This document shows positions 9,229 to 16,392 of a DNA stretch of 64,000 bases, one piece after another. This stretch comes from Paenibacillus sp. J5C2022 (GTDB lineage: Bacteria; Bacillota; Bacilli; Paenibacillales; Paenibacillaceae). Numbering within the stretch: the first letter of the stretch is position 1; every line of letters starts with the position of its first letter. Where the stretch lies: positions 62,001 through 126,000 of the forward strand of contig NZ_JAOQJC010000009.1 in assembly GCF_025567625.1 (NCBI RefSeq), given 5' to 3'. The notes beneath the pieces are model-generated. The model saw only the letters and a list, made by a program, of their open reading frames with translations. It searched no databases and was not told the DNA's origin. A program made the translations under genes and the position numbers.

Positions 9229-9257
9229 ATTATACAAAGGGTTTGTAAGCGCAACCA
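9229..9257 (-). promoter_or_regulatory. Promoter of the ABC/catabolic operon with overlapping cre-like box
   Basis: On the minus strand, TATAAT (9234-9229) lies 17 bases downstream of a weak -35 TGGTTG (9257-9252). The plus-strand sequence TTGTAAGCGCAACCA (9243-9257) fits the relaxed CcpA consensus WTGNAANCGNWNNCW at every fixed position and covers the -35, where a bound repressor would block polymerase. The ribosome site of the lipoprotein gene is about 40 bases downstream. Confidence 0.6.
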
Positions 9258-9328
9258 CTTTCCGATTTCCACTTTCGCTATCTTTTGTCCACCTGATCAT
9301 TCAACCAAAGCCGGAAGGTTAGTCGTCT

Positions 9329-10972
9329 TCACCGCTGCCTCTGCGCTCTTCTCTGAATTTCTCTATACTCCTGCGGCGTATTACCGGTAGCATTACGAAA
9401 GAAACGATAAAAATAAGGTTCCGATAAAAATCCGACCGCCGCAGATATCTCATAGATTTTCATATCGGTCTCTTGCAAAAGTGTCTGTGCTCTGGAAAGC
9501 TTCATACTCGCGATATATTGCGACAGATCTTCTCCTGTAATCTTCTTGTATAATCTTGACAAGTATTTCGAATTATGACCGACAACATCTCCAATGCGCA
9601 CCAGCGAAACATCCCCGTCCAAATGATCATGTATGTATTGATGAACCCTTCTCACAACATCGTGTTCTTCGAGCTGCATGCACGCTTTGCTGCTGGAGAA
9701 AACCGCGGTGGCCAGATCATAGAAATAAGCTGTCACCGCATCCCAGGAGGAATGGCTGTCCATTCTCGTCAACTTAATGATGTCCACTTCCGCAGCTTGA
9801 TCGCCCAGCATATTACGGTTCATACAGGCGATGAATGAGGGAACAAGCGAATAATAGATCTCTTGTCGGATTCCTGATTCATCCGAGTATCGCGATCCTT
9901 CTTGCATCAATTCGAAATATACGCTATCGAATGATTCCATCTGTCCGCTTTCTAGCTGTTGCTTCAATCGTTCCAGCAGCTGTCTTATCTTGCTTGGATT
10001 GTGCGGAAGAGAAGCCCGTTCCGATTCTGTGTCGCGGTATGTCAATAACAACTCCGTCCCCATGCCTAGTCCTTGTGACAACAGGCGGTTGCACTTATCA
10101 TACAGCTGCCATGCATCCCTCCAGCTTACCGGCTTCATGCCTATGACCAATGAAATCGTAGTGTCCAACAACTCTCTGCATGTCTGCTGGACACTCTCAA
10201 GACTCCCTTGAATGAAGCTTGCGCACGCTTCCCCGGAATTGCGGGCAATTGGCTGCAAGAACCACAGCATTCTTGCGGGCTGCTCCATTTCAACAGACAC
10301 CACTCGGACAAAACTCTGCAAATACTCGCTTACCACATTCTGTATGGCATAAGCGAGCAGCCCGCGATCGTACACGCTGTAATCGGATTTATAACTGTCA
10401 ATTCTAGCTAATACGAGGAACACTTCCCTCTCGACGTCCAGAGGAACGCTCAGTTCACGAAATTGCTCCTCCAGCCGATGAACGCCACCATTGTGATCGC
10501 CTCGAGCAATATTGCGAAGCAGTTCCTTCTGCAAGGCCGGCAACGCCAATCGCAGCTGCTTGTCCGCCTGCAACAGCAATTGTTCCCGCTGGATTTCTTC
10601 TTGGCTGTATGCTATTGCCCGCTCGACAGCCTTCACTATCGCATCATCGCCTTCCGCTTTCAGTACATAATCGACTCCGTTATAGCGCAACGCTTCCTGC
10701 ACGAAATTAAAATCATTGTAGCCGGTCAAGAAAATCAGTTTGCAGCGGGGCCATTGCTCGACAATTTTCTTCTGCAATTGCAAGCCGTCCATATCCGGCA
10801 TCCCAATGTCCGTAATGACTATATCCAGCCGCATCTGGAGCAACAGTTGCAAGGCTTCCTCAGCCGAATTAGCTCCGTATACCTCCAGCGGCCAATTGTC
10901 CTGTTGCGTGAAAAAATCAACTAGACCGTTCACAATAATCGGCTCGTCATCCACAATCAGCAGTCGGTACAT
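9329..10972 (-). CDS. AraC-family two-component response regulator, YesN type
   Basis: The 547-residue cytoplasmic regulator has an N-terminal receiver domain (LLIVDDEP with acidic pair Asp8/Asp9, phospho-acceptor Asp55 in 'VITDIGMPDMDG'). A long middle region of unassigned fold follows, then two AraC helix-turn-helix motifs in the last 100 residues ('RIGDVVGHNSKYLSRLYKKITGE' and 'KIYEISAAVGFLSEPYFYRFF'). It overlaps the sensor-kinase gene by 26 bases and starts after GGAGGAG, so the two are co-translated. Such pairs sit next to an LplABC importer and activate it when the sugar is present. The adjacent lipoprotein promoter is the likely target (inference). Confidence 0.92.
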   Translation of the reverse strand: MYRLLIVDDEPIIVNGLVDFFTQQDNWPLEVYGANSAEEALQLLLQMRLDIVITDIGMPDMDGLQLQKKIVEQWPRCKLIFLTGYNDFNFVQEALRYNGVDYVLKAEGDDAIVKAVERAIAYSQEEIQREQLLLQADKQLRLALPALQKELLRNIARGDHNGGVHRLEEQFRELSVPLDVEREVFLVLARIDSYKSDYSVYDRGLLAYAIQNVVSEYLQSFVRVVSVEMEQPARMLWFLQPIARNSGEACASFIQGSLESVQQTCRELLDTTISLVIGMKPVSWRDAWQLYDKCNRLLSQGLGMGTELLLTYRDTESERASLPHNPSKIRQLLERLKQQLESGQMESFDSVYFELMQEGSRYSDESGIRQEIYYSLVPSFIACMNRNMLGDQAAEVDIIKLTRMDSHSSWDAVTAYFYDLATAVFSSSKACMQLEEHDVVRRVHQYIHDHLDGDVSLVRIGDVVGHNSKYLSRLYKKITGEDLSQYIASMKLSRAQTLLQETDMKIYEISAAVGFLSEPYFYRFFRNATGNTPQEYREIQRRAQRQR

Positions 10973-12746
10973 ATTCTCTCTCCTCCATTGACGGTATTTG
11001 AATGGTTACCTTCAGTCCGCCCAATTCGCTTCTTTCAAAGCTCAACCCTACACTTGATGCATAATGCAGCTGCAAGCGGCGATGCACATTCAGCAGCCCT
11101 GTCGTTTCCTTGCCGGCGCTGCCTTCTTTCAGCGAATCATTCAAAGCGTTGAGCATCTCATCCTTCAATTGCTCCCCGTTGTCTTCGATTTGAATACGCA
11201 GCCAGTTGCAATCGCTGTTCTCGATCATGGTTGATATACGAAGCATGCCATCCCGTTTTTTTCTTTCCAGCGCGTATTTATATGCATTTTCCAGCAGCGG
11301 CTGAATGATCATTCTAGGCACCTTTATGGAGTGGAATGACTCCGGCAGCTCCGGCCAAATCACCTCTATCCGATTCGAGAATCGTATTTTTTGAATTTCC
11401 GTGTAAATAACGGCATGACTCCATTCATCTCTCAAGCTGATTTGACTCGCCCCCGTTCTCGTCAAAAACAAGAAGTACTTGCCCAGATAATCTGTAAAAC
11501 GCATAACATCCGACAAGCCATAGGATGCGACCATCCGATGCAGCACAAAAATTGTATTGTATAAAAAATGGGGATTGACCTGCGATTGCAATTGCTTCAG
11601 TTCGGCCTGCTGCGCATGAATACGCTGCTCGTATACTTCATGAATCAATTCCTTAAGCCTTCTTGACATCATATTGAATTGTCCGTAAACGAGCTGAAAT
11701 TCATCATGTTTCCCATGTTTCAGATGGATGTCGTAATCTCCGTTTTCTACCTTCCTCAAGGCTCGAATCATAACCTGCAGCGGGCGGTGAATGAGAAGAT
11801 ATAACCGATAGGAGTATCCCAATACAAACACGATGGAAATCGCAGTCAATATCCAAAACAACTGGCTGTATTGATTAAGAAGGCCAAATACCTGACGATC
11901 GGGAACCGCAACAAGAAGTGTCGTATTCGAGTAATTGGAGCTGTGATAAGCGCTAAAAAACTTCTCGCCGTCCAAACTTAAATTGCCAAAGCCGCTCCTT
12001 TTCAAATTCGAGGATTCGTTCAAAAAACGTTGTATTTCACTATGCGGTTTATTTCCTACAGCACCGGTTGCATTTGAGATTGTCCAGGAATTCGCATTAT
12101 CCGTCAGATAAAATCTGCCGTCTTCCCTGGCCGTTATATTCATTAAGCTTTCGATCATGAGAGAAGGGGAGAGTTCTATCTTGAAATAGAAGTTTGTTCT
12201 CGCTCCGGAATGAGGAGAATCCAGCAATGCTAAAATCAACTGGTTCCTCCACAGTACAATCCTTGGCTTATTATCGGTGTTCACTTCCCGAATCATGGCC
12301 ATCTCTTCATCGTCCATTGGCTCCGAATAGTTCATGACGCCGATCGTCTTGTCAATATGAGGAATATACACTTGCACATCTTTTACTAATCGGCTGGAAT
12401 CTTTGAACAGCTGAAGCTTGCGAGCTAACCGATTGATGGATGACAGGCGCTCGTAATCACTCAGAATAATCGAGACCGTGCTTAACTTCTGCAGATCTTC
12501 GTCGTACAAATACTCCGTCTTAAGCTTGGCTACATGATTAATTTCTGAATCGATCAACTCTGAATACGTACTTATACGCGACTCCATGGAGCTAGCTATT
12601 TCCCGATGCAGGATGACGCCGCTCGTGTGGATGATTGCAAGCACCAACACATTCATAGGGATAATGACAGCCAAAAAAAGGACAACGATTCTCTGAAAAA
12701 TATTAGGTCTTTGCAAGTAGCGCAATGCTTTTCTCCCCCTTTTCAC
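10947..12746 (-). CDS. Sensor histidine kinase, YesM type
   Basis: The 599-residue membrane kinase has one transmembrane segment near 18-42, an extracytoplasmic double-Cache-like sensor to about 295, a second segment at 297-318, a HAMP region to about 372, then the YesM-type His_kinase domain with phospho-acceptor His393 (SQVNPHFLYN). The ATPase has 'PLLENAYKYALERKK' and 'IEDNGEQL'. It should phosphorylate the overlapping AraC-type regulator. The GTG at 12746 has no ribosome site; a TTG at 12725 lies seven bases after AGGGGGAG and may be the true start. The cre box just upstream suggests catabolite repression. Confidence 0.92.
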   Translation of the reverse strand: MKRGRKALRYLQRPNIFQRIVVLFLAVIIPMNVLVLAIIHTSGVILHREIASSMESRISTYSELIDSEINHVAKLKTEYLYDEDLQKLSTVSIILSDYERLSSINRLARKLQLFKDSSRLVKDVQVYIPHIDKTIGVMNYSEPMDDEEMAMIREVNTDNKPRIVLWRNQLILALLDSPHSGARTNFYFKIELSPSLMIESLMNITAREDGRFYLTDNANSWTISNATGAVGNKPHSEIQRFLNESSNLKRSGFGNLSLDGEKFFSAYHSSNYSNTTLLVAVPDRQVFGLLNQYSQLFWILTAISIVFVLGYSYRLYLLIHRPLQVMIRALRKVENGDYDIHLKHGKHDEFQLVYGQFNMMSRRLKELIHEVYEQRIHAQQAELKQLQSQVNPHFLYNTIFVLHRMVASYGLSDVMRFTDYLGKYFLFLTRTGASQISLRDEWSHAVIYTEIQKIRFSNRIEVIWPELPESFHSIKVPRMIIQPLLENAYKYALERKKRDGMLRISTMIENSDCNWLRIQIEDNGEQLKDEMLNALNDSLKEGSAGKETTGLLNVHRRLQLHYASSVGLSFERSELGGLKVTIQIPSMEEREYVPTADCG

Positions 12747-12765
12747 AATGCTGTCGCTTTTAATA

Positions 12766-12822
12766 TGTAAGCGTTATCATTTATGATTCCCATTATTTTA
12801 CCATACTTGTTTTGTCGAGCAA
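12766..12822 (-). promoter_or_regulatory. Probable sensor-kinase promoter with cre box
   Basis: TGTAAGCGTTATCA (12766-12779) is a perfect match to the CcpA operator consensus TGWAANCGNTNWCA. Upstream on the minus strand are TTGCTC (12822-12817) and TAAAAT (12800-12795), spaced by 16 bases. This geometry places cre just downstream of transcription start, where CcpA acts as a roadblock. The operator match is strong; the promoter hexamers are weaker. Confidence 0.65.
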
Positions 12823-12966
12823 CAGCCGCTTCCTGACCTGGGCAATATACTTTCTATCCTTTTCGACGATATTCCCCATCGTTTCCCTGCTAAAAAACGC
12901 TTCCTCCCTCCCACATTCATCCAAGCCATCCATGTCAATAATACCCATCGAAAAAAGAATGGAATA

Positions 12967-12980
12967 CGATCACATGTTCC
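12967..12980 (+). promoter_or_regulatory. LexA (DinR) SOS box of the Y-family polymerase operon
   Basis: CGATCACATGTTCC matches 13 of 14 positions of the Gram-positive SOS consensus CGAACRNRYGTTYC. A TATAAT (12984-12989) begins four bases downstream, so LexA would occupy the promoter. The polymerase start codon is about 52 bases away. The operator fits the known damage-inducible control of this polymerase class. Confidence 0.75.
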
Positions 12981-13031
12981 GTATATAATAATACAATATA
13001 AAGAACACCTATTCGCATTTGGAGGGATCAC

Positions 13032-14306
13032 ATGATGACCATCACTTCCGACAGAGCCATCATGTTAGCCGATTGTCAATCCTTCTACGCATCCGTGGAG
13101 AAAGCGGAGCAGCCGGAATACCGCGATATGCCGCTTGCCGTCGCCGGCGACCCGGAACGCAGGTCGGGCATCATTCTCGCCGCTTGCCCTATTGCCAAGG
13201 ACCGTGGCGTCACAACGGCGGAGCGGCTGGGCGATGCGCTGGCGAAATGTCCCGAGCTCGTCATCATCAAGCCGCGCATGGGGCTGTACATCGACGTCTC
13301 GCTTATGATTACAGCCATCCATCAAAGCTACACGGATCTTGTAGAGCCTTACTCCATCGATGAACAATTTCTTGACGTGACGGGGAGCCTGCAGCGCTAC
13401 GGCACACCCCAGCAGCTTGCGAAGCGGATACAAGCCCACATACTGGAGGAGACCGGCATCTATACCCGGTTCGGCATCGGCAACACCAAGATACTGGCCA
13501 AGACGGCCTGTGACAACTACGCGAAGAAAAACGATTCCGGCTTGTTCACGCTGACCAAGGAACAGCTGCCGGACACACTCTGGACGCTGCCCATTGCCAA
13601 AATGTTCATGGTCGGCAACCGCATGACCCGACACTTCAACGCCATGGGGCTGGAGACGATCGGACAGCTGGCCGCGACGCCGCTGGAGAAGCTGAAGCTG
13701 ATGATGAGGCGCAAGTTCGGGCGCAACTCCGATATTCAGGCGGAGCTGTACTGGCGCATCGCCAACGGCATCGACGACAGTCCCGTCTTTCCCGGCACGC
13801 ATGAAGCGGCGCCGACGACAATCGGACACATGATGACCCTTCCCCGCGATTACGGCACGCTGCAGGAGCTGAAGATCATTTTGCTGGAATTGACGGAGCT
13901 CGTCTGCCAGCGATGCCGCAGCAAGGGCTACATGGGACATGTCGTCTCCGTCGGCTGCATGGGCGCCGACTTCGACAGGCCGAGCGGATTCAATCGCCAG
14001 ATGAAGATGGATGATCCCACCAATGTGACCAATCACGTCTACCGCTGCGCAGTCCAGTTGCTTCAGCAGCATTGGGACGGCCTGCCCGTCCGCAAGGTCG
14101 GCATCAGCCTGTCCACCCTGCTCCCGGGTAACGAGTACCAGTTATCCTTATTCGACGGCAACCGGGAGAAGTGGATGGCGCTGGAGAAAGCTACGGATGC
14201 CATCAAAGCGAAGTATGGCGCATCAAGCATATTAAGAGCGGTCTCCGTCACTGCAGCGGGGCAAGCGGTCGACCGCTCCAAGAAGATCGGAGGCCATTAC
14301 AAGTGA
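13032..14306 (+). CDS. Y-family translesion DNA polymerase (UvrX/YqjW, PolY2-like)
   Basis: The 424-residue lesion-bypass polymerase belongs to the UmuC/UvrX branch. Metal-binding acids are visible: Asp14 in 'MLADCQSFYASVE' and Asp110-Glu111 in 'YSIDEQFLDVT'. A helix-hairpin-helix region follows (about 185-225), then a little-finger domain. The beta-clamp motif QLSLF is at 370-374. GGAGGG precedes the ATG. Its stop overlaps the GTG of a YolD-like gene, the same pairing as yqjW-yqjX and uvrX-yolD in Bacillus, and a LexA box lies upstream. It acts on damaged DNA at stalled forks. Confidence 0.93.
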   Translation: MMTITSDRAIMLADCQSFYASVEKAEQPEYRDMPLAVAGDPERRSGIILAACPIAKDRGVTTAERLGDALAKCPELVIIKPRMGLYIDVSLMITAIHQSYTDLVEPYSIDEQFLDVTGSLQRYGTPQQLAKRIQAHILEETGIYTRFGIGNTKILAKTACDNYAKKNDSGLFTLTKEQLPDTLWTLPIAKMFMVGNRMTRHFNAMGLETIGQLAATPLEKLKLMMRRKFGRNSDIQAELYWRIANGIDDSPVFPGTHEAAPTTIGHMMTLPRDYGTLQELKIILLELTELVCQRCRSKGYMGHVVSVGCMGADFDRPSGFNRQMKMDDPTNVTNHVYRCAVQLLQQHWDGLPVRKVGISLSTLLPGNEYQLSLFDGNREKWMALEKATDAIKAKYGASSILRAVSVTAAGQAVDRSKKIGGHYK

Positions 14307-14662
14307 GGAAGAAGCTGGAAGGAAACGGATTATGGGAATCCAGCCGGATGATGCTGCCGGAGCACAAAGCGGCTTATGTCGTCCATCAAGGAGAATTGTC
14401 CAATAAAACGCAGCCTCTGCTGGATGAGCAAGAGGTGGAGCGGATGGCGCGAATGATCGCGCATTCGCTGCAATTTCAACAGGCCATCACGCTCGTCACC
14501 TTCCACGAAGGCCGCGAGCGGGAGCAGTACGGCATCGTGACGGCTATCGATCAGCAGCTCCGCAGAATACGTCTTCGGCTGGGAATGGACGAAGAAGCGT
14601 GGCTGGACATGCGCCGGATGATCGGCGTCTCCGCCGCGGAGACGACAGACCCGTACGACTGA
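14303..14662 (+). CDS. YolD-like protein paired with the translesion polymerase
   Basis: The GTG at 14303 overlaps the polymerase stop (GTGA) and has GGAGG nine bases upstream. The 119-residue product starts VRKKLEGNGLWESSRMMLPE, the typical YolD opening, followed by 'LLDEQEVERMARMIAHSLQF'. YolD-like proteins are found with UmuC-like polymerases and are proposed, not proven, to play a UmuD-like role. The frame is open further upstream inside the polymerase, but only the GTG has a ribosome site. The gene is followed directly by repeat DNA. Confidence 0.88.
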   Translation: MRKKLEGNGLWESSRMMLPEHKAAYVVHQGELSNKTQPLLDEQEVERMARMIAHSLQFQQAITLVTFHEGREREQYGIVTAIDQQLRRIRLRLGMDEEAWLDMRRMIGVSAAETTDPYD

Positions 14663-14669
14663 TTGCATG

Positions 14670-14779
14670 GTATGCATGCACACAGCATAGCGCAAGTGTG
14701 CACACATGGCTATAGCGCATGTATGCATACACACGGCATAGCGCGAGTGTGCTTACACATACATGGCTATAGCGCATGC
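14670..14779. repeat. Imperfect duplication of about 50-57 bp
   Basis: Two copies of a unit that runs from GTATGCAT (14670 and 14720), through 'GCATAGCGC' and 'AGTGTGC', to TGGCTATAGCGCATG (14707 and 14764). The second copy is a few bases longer. It abuts the 35-bp array. No coding potential is evident. Confidence 0.75.
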
Positions 14780-14790
14780 GAGCAAGCCCG

Positions 14791-15101
14791 CGTATATCCT
14801 CCCTTGATGTGCGCGAACAGTTCTGGCATATATCCTCTCTTGATGTGCGCGAACAGGCCGGCATATATCCTCTCTTGATGTGCGCGAACAGGCCGGCATA
14901 TATCCTCTCTTGATGTGCGCGAACAGGCCGGCATATATCCTCTCTTGATGTGCGCGAACAGGCTGGCATATATCCTCTCTTGATGTGCGCGAACAGGCTG
15001 GCATATATCCTCTCTTGATGTGCGCGAACAGGCTGGCATATATCCTCTCTTGATGTGCGCGAACAGGCCGGCATATATCCTCTCTTGATGTGCGCGAACA
15101 G
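14791..15101. repeat. 35-bp tandem repeat, nine copies
   Basis: The core GATGTGCGCGAACA recurs at 14806, 14842, 14877 and every 35 bases to 15087. Each unit also contains GGCATATATCCTCTCTT. The first unit is 36 bp and the flanking units are diverged; the inner copies differ only in GGCCGG versus GGCTGG. Since 35 is not a multiple of three, the long frames crossing the array translate all phases of one sequence and are not genes. There is no variable spacer, so this is not CRISPR. Confidence 0.95.
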
Positions 15102-15124
15102 CCCCGCTCCTCTTGCCCGTTAAA

Positions 15125-15330
15125 ACTTTTGACAGAAATTGCAGCGGGTTTTACGGCACTTTTGCAGCAATTTCCCGGCCGATTACGGCAGAACTACAAC
15201 ACTTTTATATCAGTTTTCCAGCGAGTTATGGCGGGTGGCACAACACTTTTACAGCAGTTTTCCAGCGAATTATCGCGGGGTTTACAACACTTTTACAGCA
15301 GTTTTCCAACGAGTTACGGTGGGCGGTCCA
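15125..15330. repeat. About 44-bp tandem repeat, four to five decayed copies
   Basis: The motif ACTTTTACAGCAGTTTTCC recurs at 15158, 15201, 15245 and 15289, with a shortened relative at 15125. Each is followed by a variant of 'AGCGAGTTATGGCGGG'. Divergence rises toward the left. It lies directly upstream of the leuA promoter. No gene is supported here. Confidence 0.88.
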
Positions 15331-15363
15331 ATAAATTTGTAAAATTCTTTTGCACCAAAGGTG

Positions 15364-15393
15364 TTGACAAAGCGCATCAATGCTGCCTATAAT
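15364..15393 (+). promoter_or_regulatory. SigA-type promoter of the leuA leader
   Basis: TTGACA (15364-15369) and TATAAT (15388-15393) are both consensus, spaced by 18 bases. Transcription would start near 15400, just before the T-box leader. Confidence 0.85.
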
Positions 15394-15399
15394 AACCAA

Positions 15400-15667
15400 T
15401 AAATTTCAAAAGCCAAATGTGTTGATTAGAAATAGTAGAAGTGAGATGCCTTTCAGAGAGTCGCTGGTTGGTGCAAAGCGGCAGCGTTGAACACTTCGAA
15501 CTCGTCTATGAACAGCCGCCTGACAATGTAGGGTGAGCCGGGATTCCGCCGTTACAAGGATAGATGGTGACGGCCATCGAAGGAGATCATTCCGCACGCG
15601 CATGCGTGAATGAATTAGAGTGGTACCGCGGGTTAGACCCCGTCTCTATAGCAGAGACGGGGTTTTT
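15400..15667 (+). promoter_or_regulatory. T-box riboswitch, probable leucine specifier
   Basis: The leader has the Stem I distal signature AGAGAGTCGCTGGTTGGTGC, then 'TTCGAACTCG' with CTC (15501-15503) in the specifier position, and the T-box proper AGAGTGGTACCGCGGG (15617-15632) that pairs with uncharged tRNA. It ends in an intrinsic terminator: CCCCGTCTCT (15638-15647) pairs with AGAGACGGGG (15653-15662), followed by five T. The CTC specifier reads tRNA-Leu, which fits the leuA gene downstream. An extra 9-bp inverted repeat, TTGATTAAA/TTTAATCAA (15671-15695), follows. Confidence 0.9.
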
Positions 15668-15756
15668 GTGTTGATTAAAGTCCGGGTTTAATCAACCCCG
15701 CTTCACATAAATCGCTAAATGCGTCAACGTTCACATACGAGGTGGAGAAGCACATT

Positions 15757-16090
15757 CTTGTATGAATTTTCGCGCAAAATCCACCCGCATACGGGCGAAC
15801 ATTCACCTTTTGTACGATTTTTCACACAAATCCACTCGCATACGAGGCGAACGTTCACCTTTTGTATGATTTATCGTACAAAACCCATCGTCAACGACGC
15901 GAACGTTCACCTTTTGTACGATTTTTCACACAAATCCACTCGCATACGAGGCGAACGTTCACCTTTTGTACGATTTATCGTACAAAACCCATCGTCAACG
16001 ACGCGAATGCTTCACTTTTGTACGATTTTTCACACAAATCCACCCGCATACGAGGCGAACGTTCACCTTTTGTATGATTTATCGTACAAA
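15757..16090. repeat. 52-bp tandem array with palindromic core, seven copies in alternating types
   Basis: Cores start exactly every 52 bases at 15757, 15809, 15861, 15913, 15965, 16017 and 16069. From 15809 onward two unit types alternate. One has a near-perfect palindrome (TTGTATGATTTATCGTACAA) with a CCCATCGTCAACGACG spacer. The other has a broken palindrome (TTGTACGATTTTTCACACAA) with a CCACTCGCATACGAGG spacer. All share GCGAACGTTCACC, giving a 104-bp higher-order unit. The array lies between the leuA T-box and the leuA start. Confidence 0.93.
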
Positions 16091-16174
16091 TTCTGGTTCT
16101 CTAAGTTAGTTGACAGCCCCATAGACATGAGAGCATCGAGGTTTGTTCACCGTTAAGCGATAAGCTCATTTCAT

Positions 16175-16366
16175 AGTGGCCATCAAGGTGATCGTCGCGT
16201 TAGTCGGCGACCTCCTCTCTAGTGGCTACAAAGAGCTGTCCGCCGTTCATACGCGGTACGCAGCCTCTTCTCCAGTAGCTATAGAGAGTTGTTCGCCGTT
16301 AGTCGGCGACCTCTTCTCAAGTGGCCAGATAGAACGATTCGCCGTTAACCGGCAACAACTATACAC
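16175..16366. repeat. About 46-bp repeat with CGCCG/CGGCG hairpins, four copies
   Basis: AGTGGC-like motifs recur at 16175, 16221, 16274 and 16320. Most units contain CGCCGTTAGTCGGCGAC or a variant, which can fold as CGCCG-TTAGT-CGGCG. The last copy ends just before the leuA ribosome site, so it would be transcribed as part of the leuA leader. Confidence 0.8.
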
Positions 16367-16392
16367 GAATTAACCCAAGGAGGAACCTGCCA

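Noticed and set aside
12798..13031. 77-codon minus-strand frame in the gap between kinase and polymerase genes
   Set aside because: It covers both promoters and the SOS box, has no ribosome site and no domain.
13065..14072. 335-codon frame antisense to the Y-family polymerase
   Set aside because: The sense strand codes a complete polymerase with catalytic residues and the LexA promoter.
14544..15074. Long minus-strand open frame across the 35-bp array
   Set aside because: A 35-bp unit is not divisible by three, so all frames are open by repetition; there is no ribosome site and it runs over the yolD gene.
14791..15101. CRISPR array
   Set aside because: Units are contiguous and identical along their full 35 bp; there are no variable spacers and no cas genes.
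15719..16156. Open frame of about 145 codons in the leuA leader
   Set aside because: It is created by the 52-bp array, shifts phase every unit, and has no ribosome site; similar frames occur in the array at 49408.
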